From CAZZEX01 sp964653285 (GTDB lineage: Bacteria; Chloroflexota; Anaerolineae; B4-G1): a stretch of DNA of 22,294 nt. A program made the translations under genes and the position numbers. A model generated the notes under the pieces. It ran no database searches and was not told where the DNA came from. It saw only the letters and a list, made by a program, of their open reading frames with translations. The stretch spans positions 1 through 22,294 of the forward strand of contig CAZZEX010000084.1 in assembly GCA_964653285.1 (NCBI GenBank). The letters run 5' to 3'. Shown piece after piece: positions 13,610 through 21,568 of the stretch. Each line of letters starts with the position of its first letter. Within the stretch, counting starts at the first letter, position 1.

Positions 13610-14386
13610 ATGGTACAGACAGACGCACTGATCACGGATGTAGAACAAGGCGGCCCCTTCACGCGAGTCACCCTGAGCGTCCCTGACATCGCAGGGAGGC
13701 TCGCCCCCGGCCGCTTTGTCTTGGCCGATCTTGGCGGCTACCTCCGCACTCCGCTCTTCCCCGCCCGTATAGAAGCCAAGGGGTTTGACGTGCTAGTCCC
13801 GCCCGGCCACCCGGCCGCCGCTCTCCAGCCTGGAGCCAGGGTTGACCTCATCGGGCCGCTCGGCCATGGCTTCGAGGTGCCCACAGAGATCCGCCGATTG
13901 CTGCTGGTCGCCGATACAGCCTATCTGCCGGTGTTGCTGCCGCTGACGAGGCCAAGAAACCAGGTTTTTCGGAAAAAACCTGGTTTCTCCTCCAGCATCG
14001 CCCTGCTCCTTTCGGCTCCCACCGCCGCCGAACTCTACCCCATCCGGCATCTTCCCCCGGCCCTGGAGGTGCACGTCGTCACCGCCGACGGTTCCGCCGG
14101 ACACCAGGGCTCACCCCTCGACCTCTTCCCCGACCTGGTGCGCTGGGCCGACTGTGTCTGCATCGCCAGCGATCCGACGACTTACCCGGCGCTGGCGGAG
14201 ACCGTGCGGGAGGTGCGCATGCTCCCCCCCCTCGCAGGGGGGGATAGGGGGGGTGTCCAGGCACTGGTCATGCCGCCGCTGGCCTGCGGCGTGGGAGCCT
14301 GCCAGGGCTGCGCCGTGCAGGTAGCGCGCGGCACCAAACTGGCCTGCACCGACGGGCCCGTATTCGATCTGCTGGAGTTGCGATGA
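13610..14386 (+). CDS. PyrK-like iron-sulfur flavoprotein (DHODH electron-transfer subunit homologue)
   Basis: A 258-residue protein resembling PyrK, the FAD/2Fe-2S subunit that passes electrons from dihydroorotate dehydrogenase 1B to NAD. The ferredoxin-reductase-like N-terminus has LAPGRFVLADLG and GARVDLIGPLGHGFEVP. The C-terminus has the 2Fe-2S cysteines C-x4-C-x2-C (ACGVGACQGC) plus a fourth in LACTDGPVF. The usual RxFS-type FAD-binding motif reads LRTPLFPARI, so FAD binding may be altered. Two palindromic repeats are inserted in frame, encoding about residues 116-127 (NQVFRKKPGF) and 205-214 (PPLAGGDRGG). The start is taken as ATG 13610; GTG 13586 is possible. It forms an operon with the PyrD-like gene 28 bp downstream. 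Confidence 0.82.
   Translation: MVQTDALITDVEQGGPFTRVTLSVPDIAGRLAPGRFVLADLGGYLRTPLFPARIEAKGFDVLVPPGHPAAALQPGARVDLIGPLGHGFEVPTEIRRLLLVADTAYLPVLLPLTRPRNQVFRKKPGFSSSIALLLSAPTAAELYPIRHLPPALEVHVVTADGSAGHQGSPLDLFPDLVRWADCVCIASDPTTYPALAETVREVRMLPPLAGGDRGGVQALVMPPLACGVGACQGCAVQVARGTKLACTDGPVFDLLELR
13956..13987. repeat. 32-bp GAAACCAGG palindrome inside the PyrK-like gene
   Basis: Arms GAAACCAGG and CCTGGTTTC enclose 14 bp; the full pairing is 15 bp per arm (13955-13969 with 13974-13988). It encodes a lysine/aromatic patch that replaces sequence expected before the ALLLSAPTAAELYP segment. Confidence 0.85.
14222..14252. repeat. C/G-run palindrome inside the PyrK-like gene
   Basis: CTCCCCCCCCTCGCAGGGGG followed by further G runs encodes LPPLAGGDRGG just upstream of the 2Fe-2S cysteines. 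It is of the same kind as the repeats in the PyrD-like gene and mutS2. Confidence 0.75.
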
Positions 14387-14422
14387 GCAGGTGAGTAAAT
14401 GGGTAGATGAGTAGATGAGGAG
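14382..14422. repeat. GATGAG/GTGAGTA low-complexity run between the PyrK-like and PyrD-like genes
   Basis: Several overlapping copies of (A)GATGAGTA-like units fill the 28-bp gap and cover the stop of the first gene and the start of the second. Repeat slippage here would alter the spacing and the choice of start codon. Confidence 0.5.
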
Positions 14423-15335
14423 AGAGACTGTCGTTGACCTGGCTCCTAACCATAAGACAGGGTTGACGCTTGCCAACCCAGTGATGCCCGCGGCCGGCTG
14501 CTTCGGCTTTGGCACGGAGTATGCCCGGCTGGTCGAGGTAGAAGCGCTGGGCGCGGTCGTCGTTGGGCCGGTCACCGCCGGCCCGCGCCGGGGGGCCGAA
14601 CCGCCCCGCACCCTCCCTCTCCCCCCCGCCTCGGGGGGGACGGGGGAGAGGCTCCCCCCCGCTTCGGGGGGGCTGGGGGGGGTACTGCTCCACACCGGAC
14701 TGGCTAACCCAGGCGTCGCCGCCGTCGTGCGCCGCTACGGGCGCGCCTGGGGCCGCTTCCCTGTGCCCGTCATCGTGCACGTGGCCGGCACCTCCCCCAA
14801 CGAGACAGCCTCCTGCTGCTGGCGACTGGCAAGCGTCGAAGCGGTAGCCGGCATCGAACTGGGGCTGCCCGACACCGCCGACCCAGATGACGTCGCCGCC
14901 ATCATCCAGGCAGCCCGCGCCGTCGCAAGCCAGCCCCTCATCGTGCGACTGCCACTGGCGCGGGCCGAATGGCTGTGCGAAGTGGCTGTCGAGGCCGGTG
15001 CTGACGCGCTTACTGTCGCCGCCCCACCCCGTGGGACTGTCTGGCACGAAACCAGGTTTTTTCCTGAAAGCCTGGTTTCTGTCCCCACACACTTCGTCAC
15101 CGGCCGCCTCTACGGGCCGTTTGTACACCCGCTGGCGCTACGCGCCTTGTGCCGCGTGGCCAAACTCGCGCCGGTGCCGCTCATCGGCTGCGGCGGCATC
15201 TACAGCGTGGAAGATGGTTTGGCCTTCCTCCGTGCCGGTGCTACGGCCATCCAGGTAGGCGGAGCCCTATGGCACGACCCTGCCTGTCTGGCCCGCATCG
15301 CCCGCAGCCTGCCACCAGCGGTCGAGCCTTGGTAA
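14415..15335 (+). CDS. PyrD-like flavoprotein lacking dihydroorotate dehydrogenase catalytic residues
   Basis: A 306-residue homologue of class 1B dihydroorotate dehydrogenase. Conserved parts are LTLANPVMPAAGCFGFGTEY, LLHTGLANPGV and the FMN-phosphate region GCGGIYSVEDG...AGATAIQVGGALW. Against the L. lactis enzyme (from memory), the lysine of the MVK(A/T)xT strand is glycine (VVVGPVTAGPR). The NxSCPN loop with the catalytic cysteine is deleted (IELGLPDTADPDDVA), and the later INT asparagine region reads VAAPPRG. FMN binding looks possible, dihydroorotate oxidation unlikely. Two palindromic insertions are in frame (residues about 66-90 and 212-222). Start ATG 14415 follows a run of GATGAG repeats with only a weak ribosome binding site. 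Confidence 0.8.
   Translation: MRRETVVDLAPNHKTGLTLANPVMPAAGCFGFGTEYARLVEVEALGAVVVGPVTAGPRRGAEPPRTLPLPPASGGTGERLPPASGGLGGVLLHTGLANPGVAAVVRRYGRAWGRFPVPVIVHVAGTSPNETASCCWRLASVEAVAGIELGLPDTADPDDVAAIIQAARAVASQPLIVRLPLARAEWLCEVAVEAGADALTVAAPPRGTVWHETRFFPESLVSVPTHFVTGRLYGPFVHPLALRALCRVAKLAPVPLIGCGGIYSVEDGLAFLRAGATAIQVGGALWHDPACLARIARSLPPAVEPW
14610..14684. repeat. Double GC-rich hairpin inside the PyrD-like gene
   Basis: CTCTCCCCC and GGGGGAGAG arms form one hairpin, followed directly by CCCCCCGCTTCGGGGGGG and a G run. In frame it encodes LPLPPASGGTGERLPPASGG, which has no counterpart in PyrD and is typical of palindromic repeats read as protein. Confidence 0.85.
15048..15079. repeat. 32-bp GAAACCAGG palindrome inside the PyrD-like gene
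   Basis: Same length and same 9-bp arms (GAAACCAGG and CCTGGTTTC) as the copy at 13956-13987, with a different centre. It encodes HETRFFPESLVSV. Confidence 0.85.
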
Positions 15336-15337
15336 AC

Positions 15338-15365
15338 TTGCGACCTGCCCCTCGTGTGGTATAGT
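15338..15365 (+). promoter_or_regulatory. Promoter of the cvpA-mutS2 operon
   Basis: TTGCGA (4/6), a 16-bp spacer and TATAGT (5/6), preceded by GTGTGG. The start would be near 15372, some 24 nt before the GTG at 15396. It begins immediately after the PyrD-like stop codon. Confidence 0.6.
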
Positions 15366-15395
15366 ACTGGCAGATTGGGAAAAAGGGGGAGAACT

Positions 15396-16073
15396 GTGAC
15401 TGCACAGTATAAGCCAAGGAGACACTTAGCCCAGAAAGCGATCCCGCCGCTGATCCTCAGCGCTCTAGGCACCGTCGGAGTCGTAGGGCTCTACTTCCTC
15501 GTCCCCGGCCTCCAGCCCATTGACATAGTGCTGCTGCTAGTCGTGGTGGGCTTTAGCGCTGTGGGCTATACCCAGGGCATCCTCCACGGCATCATGACTA
15601 TTGTCATGCTATATGTGGCCACTGGTGTGGCAGCAACTTTCTATCGAATGGTCACCCCTTACGTCGGCACCATCCAGTGGCTCTTGGAGCTCCCATTCAC
15701 CCGTAACTTGGATACTTCCCCCAGCGTGGACTATGACACCCTGGCCCTCTCCTTCGGCCTGCTGGCGGTAATCGCCTGGGGTGCACTGGAGGTTATCAGC
15801 CGAGCCTCCTTCCGAGACACGAGCCTGCCCAGGCTAGGAATGCTGGATAACCTGGGTGGCATACTCACCTATCTGGTCGTTGGCATCCTGGTCGCCAGCC
15901 TCCTGTTTAACGCCATTGGCTACGGTCAGCAGCGGCACGTGCACGACAGGGCGCTGCTCCGCCCAGGATTCAACCAGGTGCTCTACCTGCACTACACTGC
16001 CCAGTGGTTCTGGTTCCCCAGGAGACCGCCTCCGATCTACGTTTATGACCTGGATCTGCCGCGTGAACACTAA
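15396..16073 (+). CDS. CvpA-family membrane protein
   Basis: A 225-residue membrane protein from the GTG at 15396, which has GGGGGAG 4-5 nt upstream. About five hydrophobic segments are visible: AIPPLILSALGTVGVVGLYF, IDIVLLLVVVGFSAVGYTQG, IMTIVMLYVATGVAATFY, LALSFGLLAVIAWGAL and ILTYLVVGILVASLLFNAIG. The second segment followed by GYTQGILHGI is the CvpA pattern (colicin V production protein family; role in the envelope unclear). In Bacillus a CvpA-family gene (yshB) likewise precedes mutS2, and here the two genes overlap by 11 nt, which supports both calls. The soluble tail is short and basic. Confidence 0.8.
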   Translation: MTAQYKPRRHLAQKAIPPLILSALGTVGVVGLYFLVPGLQPIDIVLLLVVVGFSAVGYTQGILHGIMTIVMLYVATGVAATFYRMVTPYVGTIQWLLELPFTRNLDTSPSVDYDTLALSFGLLAVIAWGALEVISRASFRDTSLPRLGMLDNLGGILTYLVVGILVASLLFNAIGYGQQRHVHDRALLRPGFNQVLYLHYTAQWFWFPRRPPPIYVYDLDLPREH

Positions 16074-18444
16074 GCACCTGTCCACGTTAGAGTTCCCCAA
16101 AGTCCTGGCCCGTCTGGCGACCTACGCCAGTTTCTCCGCCGGGGAGGAAAAGGCCCGCGCGCTCAGGCCAGCGACCAGGCTACAAGAGATCCGCTGGCGA
16201 CTGGAGACGACGGGTGAGGCCCGCACGCTGTTGGACGCCAAGCCCGACACCACCTTGGGTGGCGCCCACGACGTCCGGCCTCTGGCGAAGGCTGCTCAAC
16301 GGGGAGCGGTGTTGCCCCCACCGGAACTGCTCGATGTGCGCGACACCCTCGTCGCCGCCCACAACCTCCACCGCACCTTGAGCCGGCTGAAGAGCCAGTT
16401 TCCTCGCCTGGCGCGTCTCGCTGGTCGCATCCAACTCTGCCCGGAGATCATCGCCGAGATCAACTGCTGTCTGGACGAGCGCGGAAACGTGCGCGACGAC
16501 GCCTCTCCCGAACTGGCCCGCATCCGCCGTGAGACGCGCATCGCCCGCGACCAGATACAGGATAAACTCCAAAGCATTATCCATTCGCCTCACAACGCCG
16601 CCTTCCTGCAGGAACCACTCATCACGCAGCGTGAGGGCCGCTACGTCATCCCCCTCAAAGCCGACTTCAAGGGCCACATCCGGGGCATCGTCCACGACGT
16701 GTCCGCCTCCGGCGCGACCATCTTCATTGAGCCCCTGTCCGTCGTCGAACTGAACAATGACTGGCGCGAACTCCAACTCGCAGAGACACAAGAGGTGAAC
16801 CGCATCCTGGCCCGCCTCTCTGGCCTCATCGCCGAATGCGCAGCCGAGATCGAGCAGACAGTGGAAGCACTGGCCGAACTGGACCTGGCCTTTGCCAAAG
16901 CACAGTACGCCGACGCCATCAATGCTACCGCCCCCCAACTCCTCCCTAACCAACCAACAAACAAACCAACCATCCGTCTCATCGGCGCCCGCCATCCCCT
17001 GCTCGACCCGCAGAGAGTTGTACCCATTGACGTCGCGTTGGACGATGCGATCCACGTGCTGGTCATCACCGGCCCCAACACCGGCGGCAAGACCGTCAGC
17101 CTGAAGACCGTGGGCTTGCTGGCGCTGATGGCTCAAGCGGGGCTGCACCTCCCGGTCGAGCCAGGCTCGGCCCTCTCTCCCTTCGAGGCAGTATACGCCG
17201 ACATCGGTGACGAGCAGTCCATCGAACAAAATCTGTCTACCTTCTCCTCCCACCTGACCAACATCATCTCATTCCTCAACCAGGCCGACGAACGCAGCCT
17301 GGTATTACTGGACGAACTGGGTGCCGGCACCGACCCGGCCGAGGGGGCGGCGCTGGCCCGCGCCCTGTTGGATCACTTCCGCCGTCGTGGAACGACGACT
17401 TTCGTCGCCACCCACTACCCCGAACTCAAGAGCTACGCTCAACTCACCCCTGGCGTGCGCAACGCTTGCGTCGAGTTCGACCCGGAGACACTTAGTCCGA
17501 CCTACAAACTGGCTATCGGGTTGCCCGGCCGCTCCAATGCCCTCGCCATCGCCCGGCGGCTAGGGCTGCCACGGGAAATCACCGAGGCGGCACGCCGGAT
17601 GGTTTCGCCGGCCGACCTGCGTACCGAGGACATGCTGACCGACATCCACCGGTTGCGCATCCAGGTGGCCCAGGCGCGTGACGCGGCCAACGAAGCCCGC
17701 GCCGAAGCCGAAAAGTTAACACGCAAACTGCGTGAGCGGCTGGAAACGATTGAGCAGGAACGCCAGGACATCCTGGAACAGGCCCGGGAGGAGGCGGTAT
17801 CGGAACTGGAGACACTGCGGGCCGAGGTGCGTGGTTTGCGACGCCGCCTGCGGGCCGCCGCCGCTAATCCGTTGACATCGCCACTGGAGGCCGTGGCTGC
17901 GGTCGAGGAGGCCGCCGAGACGCTGGAGGCCACGCTGCCTGAGCCAGAGCCGCTGGGGCCCCCCGCACTGCCTGAAGCGCCACAGCGCCCCATCCGACCT
18001 GGCGACACCGTCTGGGTGCGCCCGCTGAACGCTGAGGGACGGGTACTTGAGGTAGACAGAGGTGAGGCTGGAGTGCAGGTGGGACCGGCCCGCACCCGCG
18101 TGAGCCTGGCGGTATTGGAACTGCGCGCACCTATCTCCCCTCCCCTCGCAGGCGAGGGGGCGGGGGAGAGGTTCATCCACGTCAGTGCTGTGCCCTCTCC
18201 CGGCGTGCGCCTCGACTTGCGGGGATGTACTGTCGAGGAATCACTGCAGCGGCTGGACCGCCACCTGGATGCCTCATCGCGGGCCGGGCTGCCGTGGGTG
18301 CGCATCATCCACGGTAAGGGCACCGGCGCACTGCGGCGAGCGGTGCGCGATTTCCTGGCCGATCATCCCCTCGTCAGCACCTATGAGGCTGGCGACGACA
18401 GAGAGGGCGGTGAGGGCGTCACCGTCGCCAAACTGGTGCTGTAA
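16063..18444 (+). CDS. mutS2: Endonuclease MutS2 (Smr-domain MutS paralogue)
   Basis: A 793-residue MutS2, close to the usual length. The family acts on branched DNA to limit recombination and, in some bacteria, on collided ribosomes. The GTG at 16063 overlaps cvpA by 11 nt; a longer frame opens at 15856 but is cvpA in another phase. The core shows FIEPLSVVELNND, Walker A GPNTGGKT (about 337-344), the ABC-type loop in SIEQNLSTFSSH, Walker B LVLLDELGAGTDP (about 413-425) and THYPELK. A long helical segment follows (about 530-640), then a KOW-like region (PGDTVWVRPLNAEGRV) and a C-terminal Smr nuclease domain with LDLRG and HGKGTGALR (about 715-793). Residues about 690-704 (PISPPLAGEGAGERF) come from an in-frame palindromic repeat just before the Smr domain. 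Confidence 0.96.
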   Translation: MNTKHLSTLEFPKVLARLATYASFSAGEEKARALRPATRLQEIRWRLETTGEARTLLDAKPDTTLGGAHDVRPLAKAAQRGAVLPPPELLDVRDTLVAAHNLHRTLSRLKSQFPRLARLAGRIQLCPEIIAEINCCLDERGNVRDDASPELARIRRETRIARDQIQDKLQSIIHSPHNAAFLQEPLITQREGRYVIPLKADFKGHIRGIVHDVSASGATIFIEPLSVVELNNDWRELQLAETQEVNRILARLSGLIAECAAEIEQTVEALAELDLAFAKAQYADAINATAPQLLPNQPTNKPTIRLIGARHPLLDPQRVVPIDVALDDAIHVLVITGPNTGGKTVSLKTVGLLALMAQAGLHLPVEPGSALSPFEAVYADIGDEQSIEQNLSTFSSHLTNIISFLNQADERSLVLLDELGAGTDPAEGAALARALLDHFRRRGTTTFVATHYPELKSYAQLTPGVRNACVEFDPETLSPTYKLAIGLPGRSNALAIARRLGLPREITEAARRMVSPADLRTEDMLTDIHRLRIQVAQARDAANEARAEAEKLTRKLRERLETIEQERQDILEQAREEAVSELETLRAEVRGLRRRLRAAAANPLTSPLEAVAAVEEAAETLEATLPEPEPLGPPALPEAPQRPIRPGDTVWVRPLNAEGRVLEVDRGEAGVQVGPARTRVSLAVLELRAPISPPLAGEGAGERFIHVSAVPSPGVRLDLRGCTVEESLQRLDRHLDASSRAGLPWVRIIHGKGTGALRRAVRDFLADHPLVSTYEAGDDREGGEGVTVAKLVL
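18134..18170. repeat. GC-rich palindrome inside mutS2
   Basis: CTCCCCTCCCCTCGC and GCGAGGGG-GC-GGGGGAG form a long stem with a 2-nt centre. It encodes SPPLAGEGAGER in the linker before the Smr domain, a peptide I associate with translated intergenic palindromes in other genomes. Confidence 0.85.
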
Positions 18445-18448
18445 CTGG

Positions 18449-18679
18449 ATGTTTGCTGCCCTCCAATTGCCCCCCGAGGAGGTTCCGGCGGCGCTGGCCT
18501 TCGGCGACCTGCGTGACCACCGCGCCATACCCCGTCCCCAGGCCGCTCTGGAGAATCAGCCTGCCGACAGACTGGATTTGGATTACGTCCACGTGGGCTC
18601 ATCCGCCAGAGCCACTGCCCCCCGTTCCGTCTCCCGCAGGACGACGCGCCAGCAGGAGAGGAAGAAACACCGCCGGTAG
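18449..18679 (+). CDS. Possible small basic protein after mutS2
   Basis: An open frame of 76 codons starting at an ATG 4 nt after the mutS2 stop. It reads MFAALQLPPEEVPAALAFG and ends with a strongly basic tail (RRTTRQQERKKHRR). I do not recognise it and see no ribosome binding site, signal peptide or domain. Close spacing to mutS2 favours a real gene, while the high GC makes chance frames common. It may be read-through of decayed sequence. Confidence 0.3.
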   Translation: MFAALQLPPEEVPAALAFGDLRDHRAIPRPQAALENQPADRLDLDYVHVGSSARATAPRSVSRRTTRQQERKKHRR

Positions 18680-18710
18680 GACGAGGATAGATCTCCCCTC
18701 CTAACAACAC

Positions 18711-21361
18711 ATGCACGAGCGGTTCCAGCCCAGGGCATGGGACGTGGGCATCCTCTTTCTGATCGAGCAGACGGCGGCGGTCAGGAACCTCGACTCCGTC
18801 GCCTCAGGCGTTGGGTTTGCCGGAACAACCCTCAACCTCAACCTGGGCGACTCGCTAGGGCCGATCACCGAGCGCGGCCTCAAGTTACAGTGGTTCAACA
18901 CTGCCAGCCGGGAGTCGCTGGGGGCGGGCGCCATCGCCGGTGTCATCAACCGCTACTCCGGAGAATGGATCACCGACGAGGACAGGCAAGCCCAGGCCAA
19001 CCTGAAGCTGGTGCTGGCCGGCTGGGCCCACGGACAGAATATTGTCGTCCAGATCGGCGCAACCAAGATTGACAACCCCGGCGTGCTCGCCCCCGGTGAG
19101 GTGCCGGACTATTTGGAGCTTGCGGGGACGGGGTGGGAGATTCTATCGACCCTGGCGGAGAACTGGGAGCGGGACCCTCAGACCGGCCGGCTGCAGAACA
19201 AAGGCACGATGGCATTCACCATCTCGCTTACCATCCTCTTCTACCTGCGCACGGTTGACAACGCTGGCAACCGCAGCGTGCCCATGCGCTACGGTCCCTT
19301 CCGCCTGGATAGCGAGGAACCACCCAGCACGCCGGTGCTCGACGGCTATCTGGACGAAGCGTCAAACGAGTGGCTGGAAGGCGAGCGCATGGGCCACGAC
19401 ACCCGCCCCGATTCCGGCCCGCAGAGTTTTTACATGACCCGGGACGAGTACAATTTCTACTTTGCCTGGGATGGGGTCGGCTGGAACACGGATGGAGACG
19501 CCTTTATCTACTTCAACGTGGACCCCGGGCCGGAGAGCCAGGGCATTACCACCACCTGGGACTATTCGGACACGCACACCCTGCCGTTGTACAACATTGA
19601 GCGCATGCCAAACTATGCCTTTACCGCCGATTACGTCTTTTACGTCGAGGGCGCCGACACGTGGGGCCTCATGCGCTGGATGTCCACCACCACCTCGTGG
19701 GAGCCGATCACGGCCTCTGTCACCACCACGCTCCTGTACGGCGGCGACCAGGTAGAGATCAGCCTGCTCAAGGCGGATGTAGGGGTGGACACGGGCTGTG
19801 CTGGTACCGAAACCTCCGTCCTGGCCTTTGCCCAGGAAGAAATGACCGGCACGCTCATCTCGGCCTTTCCCACCACCAACGACATCTTTGTGGGGCTGAC
19901 CGACTACTACAACTGGGGCAACCTCTGCCCGAGCGGCCCACCCGCGGAAAACCAGCCCCAGGCGGCCAGCATGGTGCTGGATGGAACTGCCAGGCCGTCC
20001 GGCGCGGTGAGACGTGGGGATGCGGTCACCTACACCTTTACTTACCAAAACGCCGGGCTGCTGCCGATAGAGGGCCTCGCCCACGTGTGGCTCACGTTGC
20101 CCTCCGACCTGGACGCCGACTGCGACGACATCAGCGGTGACTATAACACCGGCCTGGGCATCCAAACCCAGGGCAACACCTGCATCGTGCCCGTGGTCCA
20201 GGATAGCCCTATGTACGTGTACGAACTCCCGGCCCGTTATACCGGTATGCTGACTCTAACCGGCCAGGTTAGCACCACCGCCTCCACCGGCTGGCTCACC
20301 GTCACCGGCGTCATCTCCCACGATATCACCTCCGAACTGGACTGGCGGGACAACACCGCCACGCCCGCCGTCGAGGTGGACGCGACGCCGCCCCAGGCAG
20401 CCTTCAGCACTGAGGCGATGGAGGGCCTCTTCACCGTTCAGGCCGGCGGCGGCGCCATTTACGGCGGGCCGAAGATGCAGGGCCCCCGCACCCTCCAGGC
20501 CGCCGCCGACACCGTCTACGTCGGGCCGAACATGCAGGTACTGGGCAATGCCTCTGACAACCGCTCCGGCGTGGTGCGGATAGAAGTGGACCTGGGCGAC
20601 GGTCAGGGCTGGCGGGATGCCTCCGGAACGACGCTCTGGTCCCACGCCGGGGCCACCGCTCCCGCCGACGGCACTTCCCTCACCCTTCGCGTCCGCGCCA
20701 CCGACGGGGTGGGCAACCGGAGCGACGAGGTCACCCTGAACGTGGTGATGGACAGTGTCGCGCCCCAGTCGGCCATCCTCTACCCGGCGGACGGCAGCCC
20801 GGTGCCCCTGGGCCAGACGGTGCCCATCACCGGCACCAGCGCCGACGCTCGCTCGGGAGTGGAGCGTGGAGGCCACCGGGACCTACACCCTCACGGTCCG
20901 GCGCCACCGACGCGGTGGGGAATCAGGAGACACCAGGAGCGCCGGTGGTGGTGCAGGTCTACGAAGAGACGGACACCGTCGGCCCTCGCATCGGCACGCC
21001 CGCCTTCGCGAGCAGCGTGACCAGCACGCATCCATTGGCAGTGACGGCGAACATCAGCGACGCGCTCACCGGCGGGCACGGCGTAGCGGCGGCGACGCTC
21101 TACTACGGCTACATCGCTCCCTATAACGGTTTCCAGGTGGCAGGCGCCGGCCCAGGTGGCAACGGAGACGGGATGTGGTGCTTCGCCATCCCGGCGCAGG
21201 GAGGGAGCCACGAGGGCCAGACTCTGCACTTCTTCATCGCCGCCCAGGACGGCGACGTGACACCCGCGACCACGACCCATAACAACGACGGGAACTATTT
21301 CCAGGTACAAATCGTGGCGTCGGAGAGCAAGGTCTACCTGCCGCTGATAATGCGGAGTTAG
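18711..21361 (+). pseudogene. Large exported-type repeat protein, 5'-truncated and frameshifted, with C-terminal YLPLIMR tail
   Basis: The main frame (18711 to about 20858) has no signal peptide and no ribosome binding site, and a TAA lies two codons before the first ATG, so the 5' end seems lost. In order it shows an Ig/FN3-like end (FYLRTVDNAGNRSVPMRYGPF), a CBM9/DOMON-like region (TRDEYNFYFAWDG, GDAFIYFNVDPGP), a DUF11-like domain (AVRRGDAVTYTFTYQNAG) and Ig-like repeats (ATDGVGNRSDEVTLNVV, SAILYPADGSPVPLG). The frame then shifts near 20855-20862 (WSVEATGTYTLTV is in the second frame) and near 20896-20900 (GATDAVGNQETPG is in the third), which continues to the end SKVYLPLIMRS. Either a decaying gene or sequencing errors in GC-rich DNA; the missing 5' end favours decay. 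Confidence 0.75.
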
Positions 21362-21378
21362 TGAGAGCCAATGTGAAT

Positions 21379-21407
21379 TTGACACCCTCCAGCGACTGAG
21401 GTATACT
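21379..21407 (+). promoter_or_regulatory. Promoter of the MoaD/ThiS-like gene
   Basis: TTGACA (6/6), a 17-bp spacer and TATACT (5/6). The start would be near 21414, giving a leader of about 155 nt before the ATG at 21569. Confidence 0.75.
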
Positions 21408-21413
21408 ACTTGG

Positions 21414-21568
21414 GATGAACCGCTCTGCCCCGATTACGGCCCGGCCACCGGTGCAGGACGAAAGCGGTGAGTGGACTCACCCGCTGGGATCAGCCTCCGG
21501 CCACTTCATCGCCACCGAAAAGAACCGCAAGTGCAAGAGACAGCGACACGAATCAACCAGATGTTCCT
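21414..21568 (+). ncRNA. Unusually long leader of the MoaD/ThiS-like gene, possibly structured
   Basis: The predicted transcript has about 155 nt before the likely start codon. It contains a stable hairpin, GGTGAG-TGGA-CTCACC (21466-21481), extendable to GCGG/CCGC with a bulge, followed by GC-rich sequence and no clear ribosome binding site. It could be a regulatory leader, or the protein may start farther upstream (a GTG at 21467 is in frame). No known RNA family is recognised. Confidence 0.35.

Noticed and set aside
15856..16062. N-terminal extension of MutS2 into the cvpA coding region
   Set aside because: The extension is unconserved low-complexity sequence in another phase of cvpA; the MutS2 family start matches the GTG at 16063.
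16180..17253. A 357-codon minus-strand frame opposite mutS2
   Set aside because: Fully within the conserved mutS2 sequence; glycine/valine-rich reading typical of antisense frames in GC-rich genes.
19362..20165. A 267-codon minus-strand frame within the exported-type protein
   Set aside because: Antisense of a frame with coherent surface-protein motifs; no domain, start signal or neighbour supports it.
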